DNA of 64,000 nucleotides, from positions 868,001-932,000 of the forward strand of contig NZ_CP024903.1 in the NCBI RefSeq assembly GCF_003330765.1. The letters run 5' to 3'. Each line of letters begins with the position of its first letter. Position 1 is the first letter of the stretch. This DNA is from Burkholderia pyrrocinia. Lineage in GTDB: Bacteria; Pseudomonadota; Gammaproteobacteria; Burkholderiales; Burkholderiaceae. The position numbers and the translations under genes were made by a program. Positions 1-8,408 of this stretch are shown piece after piece. The notes beneath the pieces were generated by a model. That model worked only from the letters and a program-made list of their open reading frames with translations. It ran no database searches and was not told where the DNA came from.

Positions 1-521
1 CCGAGCCCGAGGCGCGGGCTTGCCGCCCAGCGCACGGGGAATTCGCACAGCGGCAGGTTCGTGAAGTCGGGGCCCGGCACCGGGTCGGTCTGCAGGATCA
101 GGTCGACGCCGTCGGTGCTGAGCAGGCGGATCAGGTGCAGCGTCGTGTCGCTCGTGATCTCGACGTCGAGGCGCGGATAGCGCTCGCGCAGCTGCGCCAT
201 CAGCGCCGGGAACCAGCTGTGCACGATCGATTCGATCACGCCGATCCGGATCAGGCCCGCGTCGCTCGCCGCATCGATGTCGCGGCGCATTTCGCCGTCG
301 AGCCGCACGATCCGTTCCGCGTACGCGAGCATGCGCCGGCCCGCGGGCGTGAGCGTGGCCGAGCGCGTGTTGCGGTCGAACAGGCGCACGTCGAACGCTT
401 CCTCGAGCGACGCGATGCGGCTCGACACGGCGGCCTGCGTCGTGTGCAGTTTTTCGGCGGTGAGCCGGAAGTTTTCCAGCTTCGCGAGCCAGACGAAGGT
501 TTCAAGAAACCGGATGTTCAT
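1..521 (-). CDS. LysR-family transcriptional regulator, 3' end outside window
   Basis: Reading the minus strand from the ATG at 521 gives MNIRFLETFVWLAKLENF, then a classic LysR N-terminal winged helix-turn-helix at residues 3-60 with the LFDR motif and the linker helix after it. The effector-binding domain begins at about residue 90 (IRIGVIESIVHSWFPAL) and runs open to base 1, so only about 173 residues are visible and the C-terminus lies off the window. It is a DNA-binding regulator whose coinducer is unknown. The next gene on the same strand, a short-chain dehydrogenase, lies about 195 bp upstream of it and is separately transcribed or only loosely linked. Confidence 0.9.
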   Translation of the reverse strand, partial: MNIRFLETFVWLAKLENFRLTAEKLHTTQAAVSSRIASLEEAFDVRLFDRNTRSATLTPAGRRMLAYAERIVRLDGEMRRDIDAASDAGLIRIGVIESIVHSWFPALMAQLRERYPRLDVEITSDTTLHLIRLLSTDGVDLILQTDPVPGPDFTNLPLCEFPVRWAASPRLGL

Positions 522-716
522 CGAATTCCAAACGGTGAGGCGGTGCCGGATGGGCGGCGCGATCGGTCGATGGTAGCGGATTTTCGGGGCGGGAAACGAG
601 CGGGCGGAGCGGTGAGCGCGCCGTAGCCGGTGCCGGGACGGGCGGCGAAGTGCCGGAGGACGTGCACGGAACGCCGCCCGCAGCGATGGGTCACGCGGGC
701 GGCGCGCCCCCGCGCA

Positions 717-1508
717 TCAAAGCTTGTCGAATGCGAGCGTCGGCACGTCGACGACCATCGCGCCGCCGTCGGCGACGAGCGTCGCGCCGGTCACGAACGA
801 CGCATCGGGCGACGCAAGGAACGCGCAGACGGCCGCGATTTCGTCCGGATCGGCCGCGCGCCGCAGCGGCACGTCGGCGCTGACGCGCGCATACGCGCGC
901 TCGAGCGTGTCGCCATGCGCGGCCATCAGCGGTTCCATTTCCGCGTCGGCCATCGGCGTGCGGACCCAGCCCGGGCACACGGCGTTCGCGCGCACGCCGT
1001 GCGGCCCGTAGTCGCGCGCGAGCGACCGTGCGAGCCCGAGCAGCGCGTGCTTGCCGACCGTGTAGCCGCACACGCCGGGCCCGGCCGCGAGCGCCGCGAT
1101 CGACGCGACCAGCACGATATTGCCGTGCTGCGCGATCAGGTCGGGCAGGCATGCGCGCGCGCTGACGAACGCGGTGTCGAGGTTCGCGTGCATCGCGTCG
1201 CGCCACTGTGCATCGTCGGTTTCGTCCGCACGGCCGACACCGTGGCCGCCGGCGCACGCGACGAGCGCGTCGACGCGGCCGAAGCGTTCGGCGATGCGCG
1301 GCAGGAAGCCGGCCCAGTCGGCGGTGCTCGCGGCGTCGCCCGCGAGCGCGAGACCGCCGGTTTCGGCGGCCAGCGCGTCGAGCGGCGCCTGACGCCGGCC
1401 GATCAGCACGACGCGGTCGCCGCGGCTGGCGAAGCGGCGCGCGCACGCGGCGCCGATGCCGGTGCCGGCGCCGGTGATCGCGATCGTGCGGGGTTGCGGG
1501 TGCGTCAT
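717..1508 (-). CDS. SDR-family NAD(P)-dependent oxidoreductase
   Basis: A 263-residue classical short-chain dehydrogenase/reductase. The cofactor motif TGAGTGIG is at residues 12-19. The catalytic tetrad reads N109, S136, Y149, K153 (YTVGK). The usual NNAG is replaced by ACAGG near residue 85, an atypical but tolerated variant. I chose the ATG at 1508 because GGAG sits about 8 nt upstream; an in-frame ATG at 1541 would add 11 residues with no ribosome-binding site. The substrate cannot be read from the sequence. It is cytoplasmic and probably oxidises or reduces an alcohol/ketone. Its promoter lies in the divergent region shared with the metallopeptidase gene. Confidence 0.88.
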   Translation of the reverse strand: MTHPQPRTIAITGAGTGIGAACARRFASRGDRVVLIGRRQAPLDALAAETGGLALAGDAASTADWAGFLPRIAERFGRVDALVACAGGHGVGRADETDDAQWRDAMHANLDTAFVSARACLPDLIAQHGNIVLVASIAALAAGPGVCGYTVGKHALLGLARSLARDYGPHGVRANAVCPGWVRTPMADAEMEPLMAAHGDTLERAYARVSADVPLRRAADPDEIAAVCAFLASPDASFVTGATLVADGGAMVVDVPTLAFDKL

Positions 1509-1912
1509 ATCGTGCTCCGGAAAGGTGTCGTTTCCGGTCACTTTAGGCGGTGCCGGCCAGCGCCGGTATCAGCCGAAAGGATGAACGTGGACGGCGTCCG
1601 TCTGGCCGGAACGGTCGAGACTCATTTTGCAAAGGCTGACGATGTTCGGCGCCGAATCGCTCTATCCTCCACATTTTTGGGATAAGTCACGAAAGCCCGG
1701 CAAAATAGCGCGGGCGTGCCCGTGCATCGACGCGCGGCGCGTTGGCCGGCCGATGCCGTCGTGCGAGCGGAGCGGCAGGCCGGCGACATCGGCACGCGCG
1801 AGCGTCCGATGCTCAGACATCGCGTTTGCCGATGGATCGTGTCGCCACGGCTGATCGCCCGGTTGCGCGCTGGCGCGGCCGGACCATCGACAAGAACAGG
1901 GAGGGGCCGGCA
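1509..1912. other. Divergent intergenic region (404 bp), no gene seen
   Basis: This region separates the start of the minus-strand SDR from the plus-strand metallopeptidase. No frame looks like a protein. It holds a perfect 12-bp palindrome TTCGGCGCCGAA at 1645-1656, possibly an operator, but GC-rich palindromes are common in this genome. AGGGAGGGG just before 1913 is the ribosome-binding site of the metallopeptidase. Confidence 0.5.
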
Positions 1913-2794
1913 ATGAGGCTGGACGACGAAAGAGAGAGCATGAACGTCGAGGATCGCCGCGGTGCCGGCGGTTTCGGCGGCGGGCGCGGCGCGACGATCG
2001 GCATCGGCACGATCGTGGTCGCGCTGGCCGCGTCGTATTTCTTCGGGATCGACCCGCGCGTGGTGCTCGAAGGCGCGTCGGCGCTGCAGGGCCGCCAGCA
2101 GCAGGCGCAGCCCGCGCCGGCGCAGCGCCAGGGCGCGCCGGCGAACGATCCGGGCGCGGTGTTCACGCGCAAGGTGCTCGGCAATATCGAGCGCACGTGG
2201 ACGGGCGTGTTCAACAGCCAACTGCATGCGCAGTACGAGCCGCCGAAGCTCGTGATGTTCACGAACTCGACGCCGACCGCATGCGGCACGGGCCAGACGG
2301 CGATGGGGCCGTTCTACTGTCCAGGCGACCGCAACGTGTATATCGATCTCGGCTTCTACGACGAACTGCGCAAGCGCTTCGGCGCGGGCGGCGATTTCGC
2401 GCAGGCTTACGTGATCGCGCACGAAGTCGGCCATCACGTGCAGAACCTGCTCGGCATTTCCGACAAGGTCGACGCCGCGCGCAGGCGTTCGAGCCAGGCG
2501 CGCTCGAACGCGTTGTCGGTGCGGATGGAACTGCAGGCCGACTGCTTTGCCGGCGTGTGGGCGAACAACGCGCAGCACGCGAACCAGCGGCTGATGGAAC
2601 CCGGCGATTTCGAGCAGGGGCTGAAGGCGGCGGCCGCGATCGGCGACGATCGCCTGCAGCAGCAAGGGCAGGGCCGCGTCGTGCCGGAAAGCTTCACGCA
2701 CGGCACCAGCGACCAGCGCGTGTACTGGCTCCGGCGCGGAATGGAGTCGGGCGAGGTGAGCGCGTGCGACACGTTCGCCGCGAACGCGCGCTGA
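1913..2794 (+). CDS. Neutral zinc metallopeptidase (YpfJ/KPN_02809 family)
   Basis: A 293-residue membrane-anchored zinc protease of the YpfJ type. A hydrophobic segment at residues 29-46 would anchor it in the inner membrane, followed by a Gln/Ala/Pro-rich linker (60-80) and the peptidase domain. The zinc motif HEVGH is at 170-174, followed by VQNLLGI, and ELQADCFAGVW near 206-216 supplies the likely third ligand. The N-terminal RRGAGGFGGGRG segment is typical of the family. The ATG at 1913 has a strong AGGGAGGGG ahead of it. Physiological substrates of this family are poorly known, so the role is assigned only at family level. Confidence 0.92.
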   Translation: MRLDDERESMNVEDRRGAGGFGGGRGATIGIGTIVVALAASYFFGIDPRVVLEGASALQGRQQQAQPAPAQRQGAPANDPGAVFTRKVLGNIERTWTGVFNSQLHAQYEPPKLVMFTNSTPTACGTGQTAMGPFYCPGDRNVYIDLGFYDELRKRFGAGGDFAQAYVIAHEVGHHVQNLLGISDKVDAARRRSSQARSNALSVRMELQADCFAGVWANNAQHANQRLMEPGDFEQGLKAAAAIGDDRLQQQGQGRVVPESFTHGTSDQRVYWLRRGMESGEVSACDTFAANAR

Positions 2795-2959
2795 CGTTCG
2801 CGTACTTTGGGCGTTCGCGCACGTCGGAGGCGGTCGTGCGTGAACCTCCGTTGCGGTAGCGCGGTCACGCGTCCGGCATCACTTGCACCCGACCTTCGCC
2901 TGATCCGCTTCAGGAAACCTGTCCGGATAACGAAAAGACACCCCGGGCAACCGGCACCA

Positions 2960-3835
2960 TCAGTAGACCGCTGGAACGCCGGGTGGACGGTGTTTGAAGC
3001 GTCGATGCACCCAGTAATACTGTTCCGGAAATCGCATAATCTGCGCCTCGAGAAACGCGTTCATTCTCCGTGCATCGGTCGTGTCACTTCCAGATGGGAA
3101 ATCGCTGAGCGGCTCGAAGATGGTCAGCTTGTATCCCTTGAAATTCGGCAACACCTCCGTCACGAACGGCACCACCCGCGCATGGCCCAGTGCTGCAAGC
3201 CGCGAGACGGAGGTCAGCGTGCAGGCGGGAACGTCGAAGAATGGGACAAACACGGAGTTGTCGATGCCGTGATCCATGTCCGCCGCGAGCATGACGGGTT
3301 TGCCGGAACGAAGGATTCCCAGGATCTTTCTGGCGCTCGTGGAGCGTTCGATCATCTCCGCGCCGAACCTGCCGCGTTGTCGCTTTGCAAGGTCGCAGAG
3401 ACGCGTGTTCGACATGCGTGTGTACAGCGCTGCGACAGGAAACTGCATCGAGTACAGCATGCATCCGACCTCGATGCCCACGAAGTGGAACCCCATGAAG
3501 ATGGTAGGCGGCGCATCCTTGTCTTCGAGATCGATCTTGCTTTCGATCTGGACGATATTCTTTATTGCCTGCGCACTACCGAACCACTGAATGCCGCGTT
3601 CGAGATAGCTGCGGACAACCTGCCGAAAATGATCCTTCGCAAGATCGTTGTACTCACGTTCGGTCTTTTCCGGAAAGCAAAGGCGCAGGTTGACGAGTAC
3701 GACATGTTTGCGGCGACTCGGAAGCGCATACAACGCCGCCCCGAGAACACTGCCAAGTCTGGCGACCAGCGGGTACGGCAGGACTGAGAAAGCGCGCAGC
3801 AGCGTGACGACGAGGGCGTGACCGAGTTGTTCCAA
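2960..3835 (-). CDS. LpxL/HtrB-like lysophospholipid (lipid A) acyltransferase
   Basis: A 291-residue protein of the LpxL/LpxM acyltransferase family, which adds secondary acyl chains to lipid A or related lysolipids at the inner membrane. The catalytic H-x4-E is H117 to E122 (GFHFVGIE), and the C-terminal YYWVHRRFKHRPPG matches the family ending. Residues 8-38 form a hydrophobic N-terminal anchor. The start appears to be TTG at 3835, with AGGA about 8 nt upstream; the nearby ATG at about 3890 is in another frame. The gene looks lower in GC than its neighbours and stands alone, hinting at acquisition. It could acylate another lipid, for example ornithine lipid. Confidence 0.83.
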   Translation of the reverse strand: MEQLGHALVVTLLRAFSVLPYPLVARLGSVLGAALYALPSRRKHVVLVNLRLCFPEKTEREYNDLAKDHFRQVVRSYLERGIQWFGSAQAIKNIVQIESKIDLEDKDAPPTIFMGFHFVGIEVGCMLYSMQFPVAALYTRMSNTRLCDLAKRQRGRFGAEMIERSTSARKILGILRSGKPVMLAADMDHGIDNSVFVPFFDVPACTLTSVSRLAALGHARVVPFVTEVLPNFKGYKLTIFEPLSDFPSGSDTTDARRMNAFLEAQIMRFPEQYYWVHRRFKHRPPGVPAVY

Positions 3836-4311
3836 GAATTGTTCCTGAGCGCCATGTGGGAATGTTGTCGTTCGCTAACAACGAACGTCCATTGAGGAAA
3901 ATGACAGAAGCAGCGTCGTCGTTTTGGCGCGCCAGGTTGCGGCGGGGCGTTGCGGGATAGAAAATCGCGTCTGGACCGAATTTCCCGCCCTGATCGAAGC
4001 AATGGCCGGCGGGATGAAGATGGATGCCTGAAAATGACAATAATGAGCTCGCCGCGAGCGACCGCATTATCACATGCCCGGTCGGGTGTCCCCGTCCTGT
4101 TTTTGTCAGCTCGCTGATTGTTTCCCCGTTGGTCGGATACCGGCAGACACCGGACCGCTTGCAGCTGTTGCCCGGGTGGCTGACATGGGGCGGACGCAGT
4201 TACTTCCGGCGATCGGCGCGGCGATTTGCCGATTCGGGCTCACGGGCGCGTGGCGGCCGCGCGTAGGCTGGCCTGGTTTTCGTCGCATTTGCCCGCCCGC
4301 CGATACCGTTC
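3836..4311. other. Intergenic region (476 bp), no gene seen
   Basis: This lies between the divergent starts of the acyltransferase and the LuxR regulator. It is partly AT-richer near 4020-4130. No open frame has recognisable protein character. The only element I can support is the 16-bp motif at 4225-4240, listed separately. Confidence 0.5.
4225..4240 (+). promoter_or_regulatory. Candidate regulon motif, copy 1 (upstream of LuxR gene)
   Basis: TTTGCCGATTCGGGCT matches 14 of 16 positions of the copy at 8225-8240. It sits about 70 bp upstream of the LuxR start at 4312. It is interpreted as a binding site for a regulator of this cluster, most likely the AraC protein encoded at 10565. Inference from repetition only. 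Confidence 0.4.
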
Positions 4312-5052
4312 ATGCCGACTTCCCCCGTCACTGCCGATTCGGACGCCGCCGACTGGCGGCGCGCGCTGCGCGCATGCGTGGACGCGTTCGACGCGTTCGC
4401 GAGCCCGTCCGCGATCGTGTTCTACCGACTCGACGCGAGCGGCGAGCCGGCCGATTTCGAGCTGTTCGGGATGCCGGAGTCGATGCATCGCACCTACGTC
4501 GCGCGCTACCGGATGCTCGATCCGCTGCATCCGTCGCGCTGCGCGGCCGGCGAGCGCGCGGTCGTCACGCTCGCTTCCCAATTGCCTGACGAAAGACGCG
4601 ATGCGTCCGCGTACTGGACCCGTTTCCTGAGGCGGCACGACGTGGCCGACGTCGTCGAGATCTGGCTGCGCGACGCGGGCCGGACGGTCGGCGCGTTCTC
4701 GTTGCTGCGCTTCGGGATCGGCGCAGCGGGCAGCGGCGTGGCCGGAAATGGCACGGCAGGCCGGTTCGCGCCCGGCGAGGTCGACGCGCTCACGCGCCTG
4801 CAGCCCGTTGCCGAGGCCGCGCTGAGCCCGCTTCTGCGCGCGCGGCGCGGGATTCACCGGATCGGCTGCGAAGAGCGGCTGACCTATCGCGAGGAGCAGA
4901 TTGCGCGCCTCGTGCGCGACGGCTGCTCGAACAAGGAGATCGCGCGCGATCTTGCGCTCGGTCAGCCGACCGTCAAGACCCACCTGATGCGCATGTACCG
5001 CAAGCTCGGCGTGTCGAATCGCACCGAGTTGGTCGGGGCGCTGTTCCTGTAG
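4312..5052 (+). CDS. LuxR-family helix-turn-helix transcriptional regulator
   Basis: A 246-residue regulator. The C-terminal LuxR helix-turn-helix occupies about 186-242 (LTYREEQIARLVRDG, SNKEIARDLALGQPTVKTHL, RKLGVSNRTELV). The N-terminal ~170 residues are an unassigned sensing region; they do not show a receiver domain with a phospho-acceptor Asp pattern, nor an obvious autoinducer-binding signature. It is followed by the aldehyde dehydrogenase operon 210 bp downstream on the same strand, so it is a plausible local activator. No convincing ribosome-binding site precedes the ATG, so the start is less certain. Confidence 0.85.
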   Translation: MPTSPVTADSDAADWRRALRACVDAFDAFASPSAIVFYRLDASGEPADFELFGMPESMHRTYVARYRMLDPLHPSRCAAGERAVVTLASQLPDERRDASAYWTRFLRRHDVADVVEIWLRDAGRTVGAFSLLRFGIGAAGSGVAGNGTAGRFAPGEVDALTRLQPVAEAALSPLLRARRGIHRIGCEERLTYREEQIARLVRDGCSNKEIARDLALGQPTVKTHLMRMYRKLGVSNRTELVGALFL

Positions 5053-5156
5053 GGATCGGGCGTCTCTGCGGCGCCATCGTCCGTTCCGGCTTCGTCAACG
5101 ACGGGTTTCCGATCGCTCGCCGGCCGAAAGCTTTGTAAAAATTTGCCGCCCCACGC

Positions 5157-5172
5157 GCTGCCAATTTGCGCT
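5157..5172 (+). promoter_or_regulatory. Candidate regulon motif, copy 2 (upstream of aldehyde dehydrogenase)
   Basis: GCTGCCAATTTGCGCT matches 13 of 16 positions of the copy at 8225, with the ATTTGCGCT half exact. It lies about 90 bp before the ATG at 5262, a position suited to activation. Alone it would not be significant; the support is the recurrence in this cluster. Confidence 0.4.
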
Positions 5173-5261
5173 CACCGAGCGCGATCCCTCGTCGATACAG
5201 TGGTACGGCGTCCGCGTGCCAACGCGCATGCGGCCCAGCCACGACAATCATCGAGACGCCC

Positions 5262-6764
5262 ATGAGCAACACGAACTTCGTCGCCGTCAGCGACACCGTG
5301 CGCACTTTCGTTGCGCGCGATTTCGGCCTCTTCATCGACGGTGAAATGCAGCCCGCGCAGGCGGCCGCGCGACTCGACGTATACGACCCCGCGACGGGCG
5401 AGCGGCTTGCGACGGTCGCGGATGCCGACGAACGCGATGTCGACCGCGCGGTCGCCAGCGCGAAGCATGCGTTCGACGCCCGCGTGTGGAGCGGGCTGCG
5501 CCCGGCCGACCGCGAACGCATCCTGCTGAAACTCGCCGACCTGATCGAACGCGACGCCGAAACGCTCGCGCAGCTCGAAACGCTGAACCAGGGCAAGTCG
5601 ATCCACGTGTCGCGCGCGGTCGAGGTCGGCGCGAGCGTCGAATACGTGCGCTACATGGCCGGCTGGGCGACCAAGATCACCGGCCAGACGCTCGACGTGT
5701 CGATCCCGTTCCCGCCCGGCACGCGCTACACGGCCTATACGCGCAAGGAGCCGGTCGGCGTGGTCGCCGCGATCGTGCCGTGGAATTTCCCGCTGATGAT
5801 TGCGGTGTGGAAGCTGATTCCCGCGCTCGCGGCCGGCTGCACGATCGTGCTGAAGCCGTCGCCGGAAACGCCGCTCACCGCGCTGCGCCTGGCCGAGCTC
5901 GCACGCGAAGCCGGCGTGCCGCCCGGCGTGTTCAACGTCGTCACCGGCGGCCGCACGTGCGGCGCCGCGCTCGCGAGCCACCCGTCGATCGCGAAGATCT
6001 CGTTCACGGGCTCGACTGCGACCGGCAAGCTGGTCGGCGCGGCGGCCGTGCAGAACATGACGCGTTTCTCGCTCGAGCTCGGCGGCAAGAACCCGATCGT
6101 GATGCTCGACGACATCGACGTCGCGCAGGCGCTCGACGGCGTCGCCGCCGGAGCGTTCTTCAACCAGGGGCAGGTGTGCGCGGCCGCATCGCGCATCTAT
6201 GTGCACCGCAGCAAGTTTTCGCAGCTCGCGGACGGCCTCGCGGGCGTCGCGCAATCGATGAAGCTCGGCGCGGGCCTCGACACGACCGCGCAGATCAACC
6301 CGCTGGTCTCCGCGCAGCATCGCGACAAGGTCGTCCAGCACATCGAAGGCGCGCGCCGCGCCGGCCTCACATTCCTCGCGGGTGGCACGTCGGCCGACGA
6401 CCTGCCCGGCTATTTCGTGAAGCCGGCGGTGATCGCCGATCCGCATCCGGACAGCGCGATCGTGCGCGACGAGGTGTTCGGCCCGGTGATCGTCGTCATG
6501 CCGTTCGACGACGCGGCCGACGCGGTGCGCCTCGCGAACGCGTCGCCGTACGGCCTGGCCGCGAGCATCTGGAGCAACGACCTGAAGCGCGTGATGAACC
6601 TCGTGCCGCAGATCGAGGCCGGCACCGTGTGGGTGAACTGCCATATCCCGCTCGACCCGTCGATGCCGTTCGGCGGCTACAAGCAATCGGGCATCGGCCG
6701 CGAATTCGGCCAGTACGCGATCGAAGGCTTCACCGAAACCAAATCCGTCTGCATCGCGCACTGA
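5262..6764 (+). CDS. NAD(P)-dependent aldehyde dehydrogenase
   Basis: A 500-residue member of the classical ALDH superfamily, oxidising an aldehyde to the carboxylate in the cytoplasm. The catalytic set is complete: N175 (PWNFP), E272 (LELGGKNP) and nucleophile C306 (NQGQVCAAASR). The cofactor loop FTGST is at 248-252. It resembles the amino-aldehyde/betaine-aldehyde/phenylacetaldehyde group. The aminotransferase follows 63 bp downstream on the same strand, so the pair probably converts an amine to an aldehyde and then to an acid. A longer in-frame start at 5166 lies inside the promoter region and is rejected. The exact substrate is unknown. Confidence 0.93.
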   Translation: MSNTNFVAVSDTVRTFVARDFGLFIDGEMQPAQAAARLDVYDPATGERLATVADADERDVDRAVASAKHAFDARVWSGLRPADRERILLKLADLIERDAETLAQLETLNQGKSIHVSRAVEVGASVEYVRYMAGWATKITGQTLDVSIPFPPGTRYTAYTRKEPVGVVAAIVPWNFPLMIAVWKLIPALAAGCTIVLKPSPETPLTALRLAELAREAGVPPGVFNVVTGGRTCGAALASHPSIAKISFTGSTATGKLVGAAAVQNMTRFSLELGGKNPIVMLDDIDVAQALDGVAAGAFFNQGQVCAAASRIYVHRSKFSQLADGLAGVAQSMKLGAGLDTTAQINPLVSAQHRDKVVQHIEGARRAGLTFLAGGTSADDLPGYFVKPAVIADPHPDSAIVRDEVFGPVIVVMPFDDAADAVRLANASPYGLAASIWSNDLKRVMNLVPQIEAGTVWVNCHIPLDPSMPFGGYKQSGIGREFGQYAIEGFTETKSVCIAH

Positions 6765-6827
6765 CGCGCGGCGCGAACCTCGAACCCGAACGACCCCAGT
6801 TCAAACGATCCGACAGTGGAGACTGCA

Positions 6828-8168
6828 ATGAGCTACAACGAAGCGAAATTCTGGCATCCGATGGTGCACCCGAACGAAATGAAGCAGCGCAAGCCGATCC
6901 GCATCGTGCGCGGCGACGGCTGCTACGTGTTCGACGACGAGGGCCGGCAGCTCGTCGACGGCGTCGCGGGCCTGTGGAACGTGAACGTCGGCCACAACCG
7001 CCAGGAAGTGAAGGATGCGATCGTGCGCCAGCTCGACGAGCTCGAATACTTCCAGCTGTTCGACGGCATTTCGCATCCGCGCGCGGAAGAGTTGTCGAAG
7101 AAGGTGATCGACCTGCTCGAACCGGAAGGGATGCGCCGCGTGCTGTACAGCTCGGGCGGCTCCGATTCGATCGAGACCGCGCTGAAGATCGCGCGCCAGT
7201 ACTGGAAGGTGCGCGGCCAGGCCGATCGCACCAAGTTCATCTCGCTGAAGCAGGGCTATCACGGCACGCATTTCGGCGGCGCGTCGGTGAACGGCAACAC
7301 GGTGTTTCGCCGCAACTACGAGCCGAACCTGCCCGGCTGCTTCCACGTCGAGACGCCGTGGCTGTACCGCAACCCGTTCACGCAGGATCCGGAGGAACTC
7401 GGCCGGATCTGCGCGGAAATGCTGGAGCGCGAGATCCAGTTCCAGAGCCCCGACACGGTCGCCGCGTTCATCGCGGAGCCGATCCAGGGCGCGGGCGGCG
7501 TGATCGTGCCGCCGGCCAACTACTGGCCGCTCGTGCGCGAGGTGTGCGACCGCTATGGCGTGCTGCTGATCGCCGACGAGGTCGTGACGGGCTTCGGCCG
7601 CAGCGGCAGCATGTTCGGCAGTCGCGGCTGGGGCGTGCGCCCGGACATCATGTGTCTGGCGAAGGGGATTTCGTCGGGCTACGTGCCGCTCGGCGCGACG
7701 GTCGTGAACGCGCGGATCGAGGACGCGTTCGCCGCGAATGCGGACTTCGGCGGCGCGATCATGCACGGCTACACGTATGCGGGCCACCCGGTCGCGTGCG
7801 CGGCCGCGATCGCGAGCCTCGATATCGTCGTGAAGGAAGACCTGCCGGCGAATGCGGCGAAGCAGGGCGCGTATCTGCTCGAAGCGCTGCAACCGTTCGC
7901 GGAACGCTTCGCGGCAGTCGGCGAGGTGCGCGGCAAGGGGCTGATGCTCGCGCTCGACCTCGTCGCGAACAAGGAAACGCGCGAGCCGATCGACCCGCTG
8001 TCCGGCTATGCGAACACGGTCGCGGAAGTCGCGCGCGAGCACGGCGTGCTGGTGCGCCCGGTCGGCACGAAGATCATCCTGTCGCCGCCGCTCGTGATCC
8101 AGCGCGAGCAGCTCGACCGGATCGTCGACGCGCTCGCGGCAGGCTTCGAGGCCGTGCCGTTCGCCTGA
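6828..8168 (+). CDS. Class III PLP-dependent aminotransferase (omega-amine/amino acid type)
   Basis: A 446-residue fold-type I class III aminotransferase. The PLP lysine is K279 (CLAKGISSGYVPLG) and the cofactor Asp is D250 (LLIADEVVTGFGRSG). SSGGSDSIETALK at 108-120 is the phosphate-binding region. It is close in character to omega-amino acid/putrescine:pyruvate aminotransferases, moving an amino group from an amine onto pyruvate and leaving an aldehyde for the dehydrogenase immediately upstream. The ATG at 6828 is preferred (GGAG about 7 nt upstream); an ATG at 6816 would add four residues. Which amine it uses cannot be decided here; putrescine, beta-alanine and similar omega-amines are candidates. 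Confidence 0.92.
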   Translation: MSYNEAKFWHPMVHPNEMKQRKPIRIVRGDGCYVFDDEGRQLVDGVAGLWNVNVGHNRQEVKDAIVRQLDELEYFQLFDGISHPRAEELSKKVIDLLEPEGMRRVLYSSGGSDSIETALKIARQYWKVRGQADRTKFISLKQGYHGTHFGGASVNGNTVFRRNYEPNLPGCFHVETPWLYRNPFTQDPEELGRICAEMLEREIQFQSPDTVAAFIAEPIQGAGGVIVPPANYWPLVREVCDRYGVLLIADEVVTGFGRSGSMFGSRGWGVRPDIMCLAKGISSGYVPLGATVVNARIEDAFAANADFGGAIMHGYTYAGHPVACAAAIASLDIVVKEDLPANAAKQGAYLLEALQPFAERFAAVGEVRGKGLMLALDLVANKETREPIDPLSGYANTVAEVAREHGVLVRPVGTKIILSPPLVIQREQLDRIVDALAAGFEAVPFA

Positions 8169-8186
8169 CGGCGTGATCGCGTGACG

Positions 8187-8230
8187 GCAAACCGGCGGCG
8201 GGCGGCCTGGCCGTCACCGCCGGTTTGCCG
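8187..8230. terminator. Inverted repeat after the aminotransferase gene
   Basis: The 13-bp arms GGCAAACCGGCGG (8187-8199) and CCGCCGGTTTGCC (8218-8230) are perfectly complementary around an 18-nt loop, starting 19 bp after the aminotransferase stop. There is no T-run, so termination would be weak or factor-assisted. The right arm overlaps the regulatory motif at 8225-8240. Confidence 0.5.
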
Positions 8231-8240
8231 ATTTGCGCTA
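8225..8240 (+). promoter_or_regulatory. Candidate regulon motif, copy 3 (upstream of APC permease)
   Basis: TTTGCCGATTTGCGCT. Internally it reads as two imperfect direct repeats, TTTGCCGA and TTTGCGCT, as expected for a tandem-recognition AraC-type regulator. It lies about 170 bp before the permease ATG. Confidence 0.5.
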
Positions 8241-8408
8241 TGACCGGATTATTTTGACTGCGTATTTTTTCGACATCGGATCAACGTGTGATCGACAGGG
8301 GACCCGGGTGCAGTCAGCGCTGAAGCGCCGCCCCGGGCCGACCGCAAGGCAAGGGACCTCGGCCGCTGTCGAAGCGGCGGTTCAGGTCGACAAAGGAAGG
8401 AGACAAAG

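Noticed and set aside
5486..8176. 896-codon frame overlapping the dehydrogenase and aminotransferase
   Set aside because: Arg-rich shadow frame; both real genes have complete catalytic motifs in other frames.
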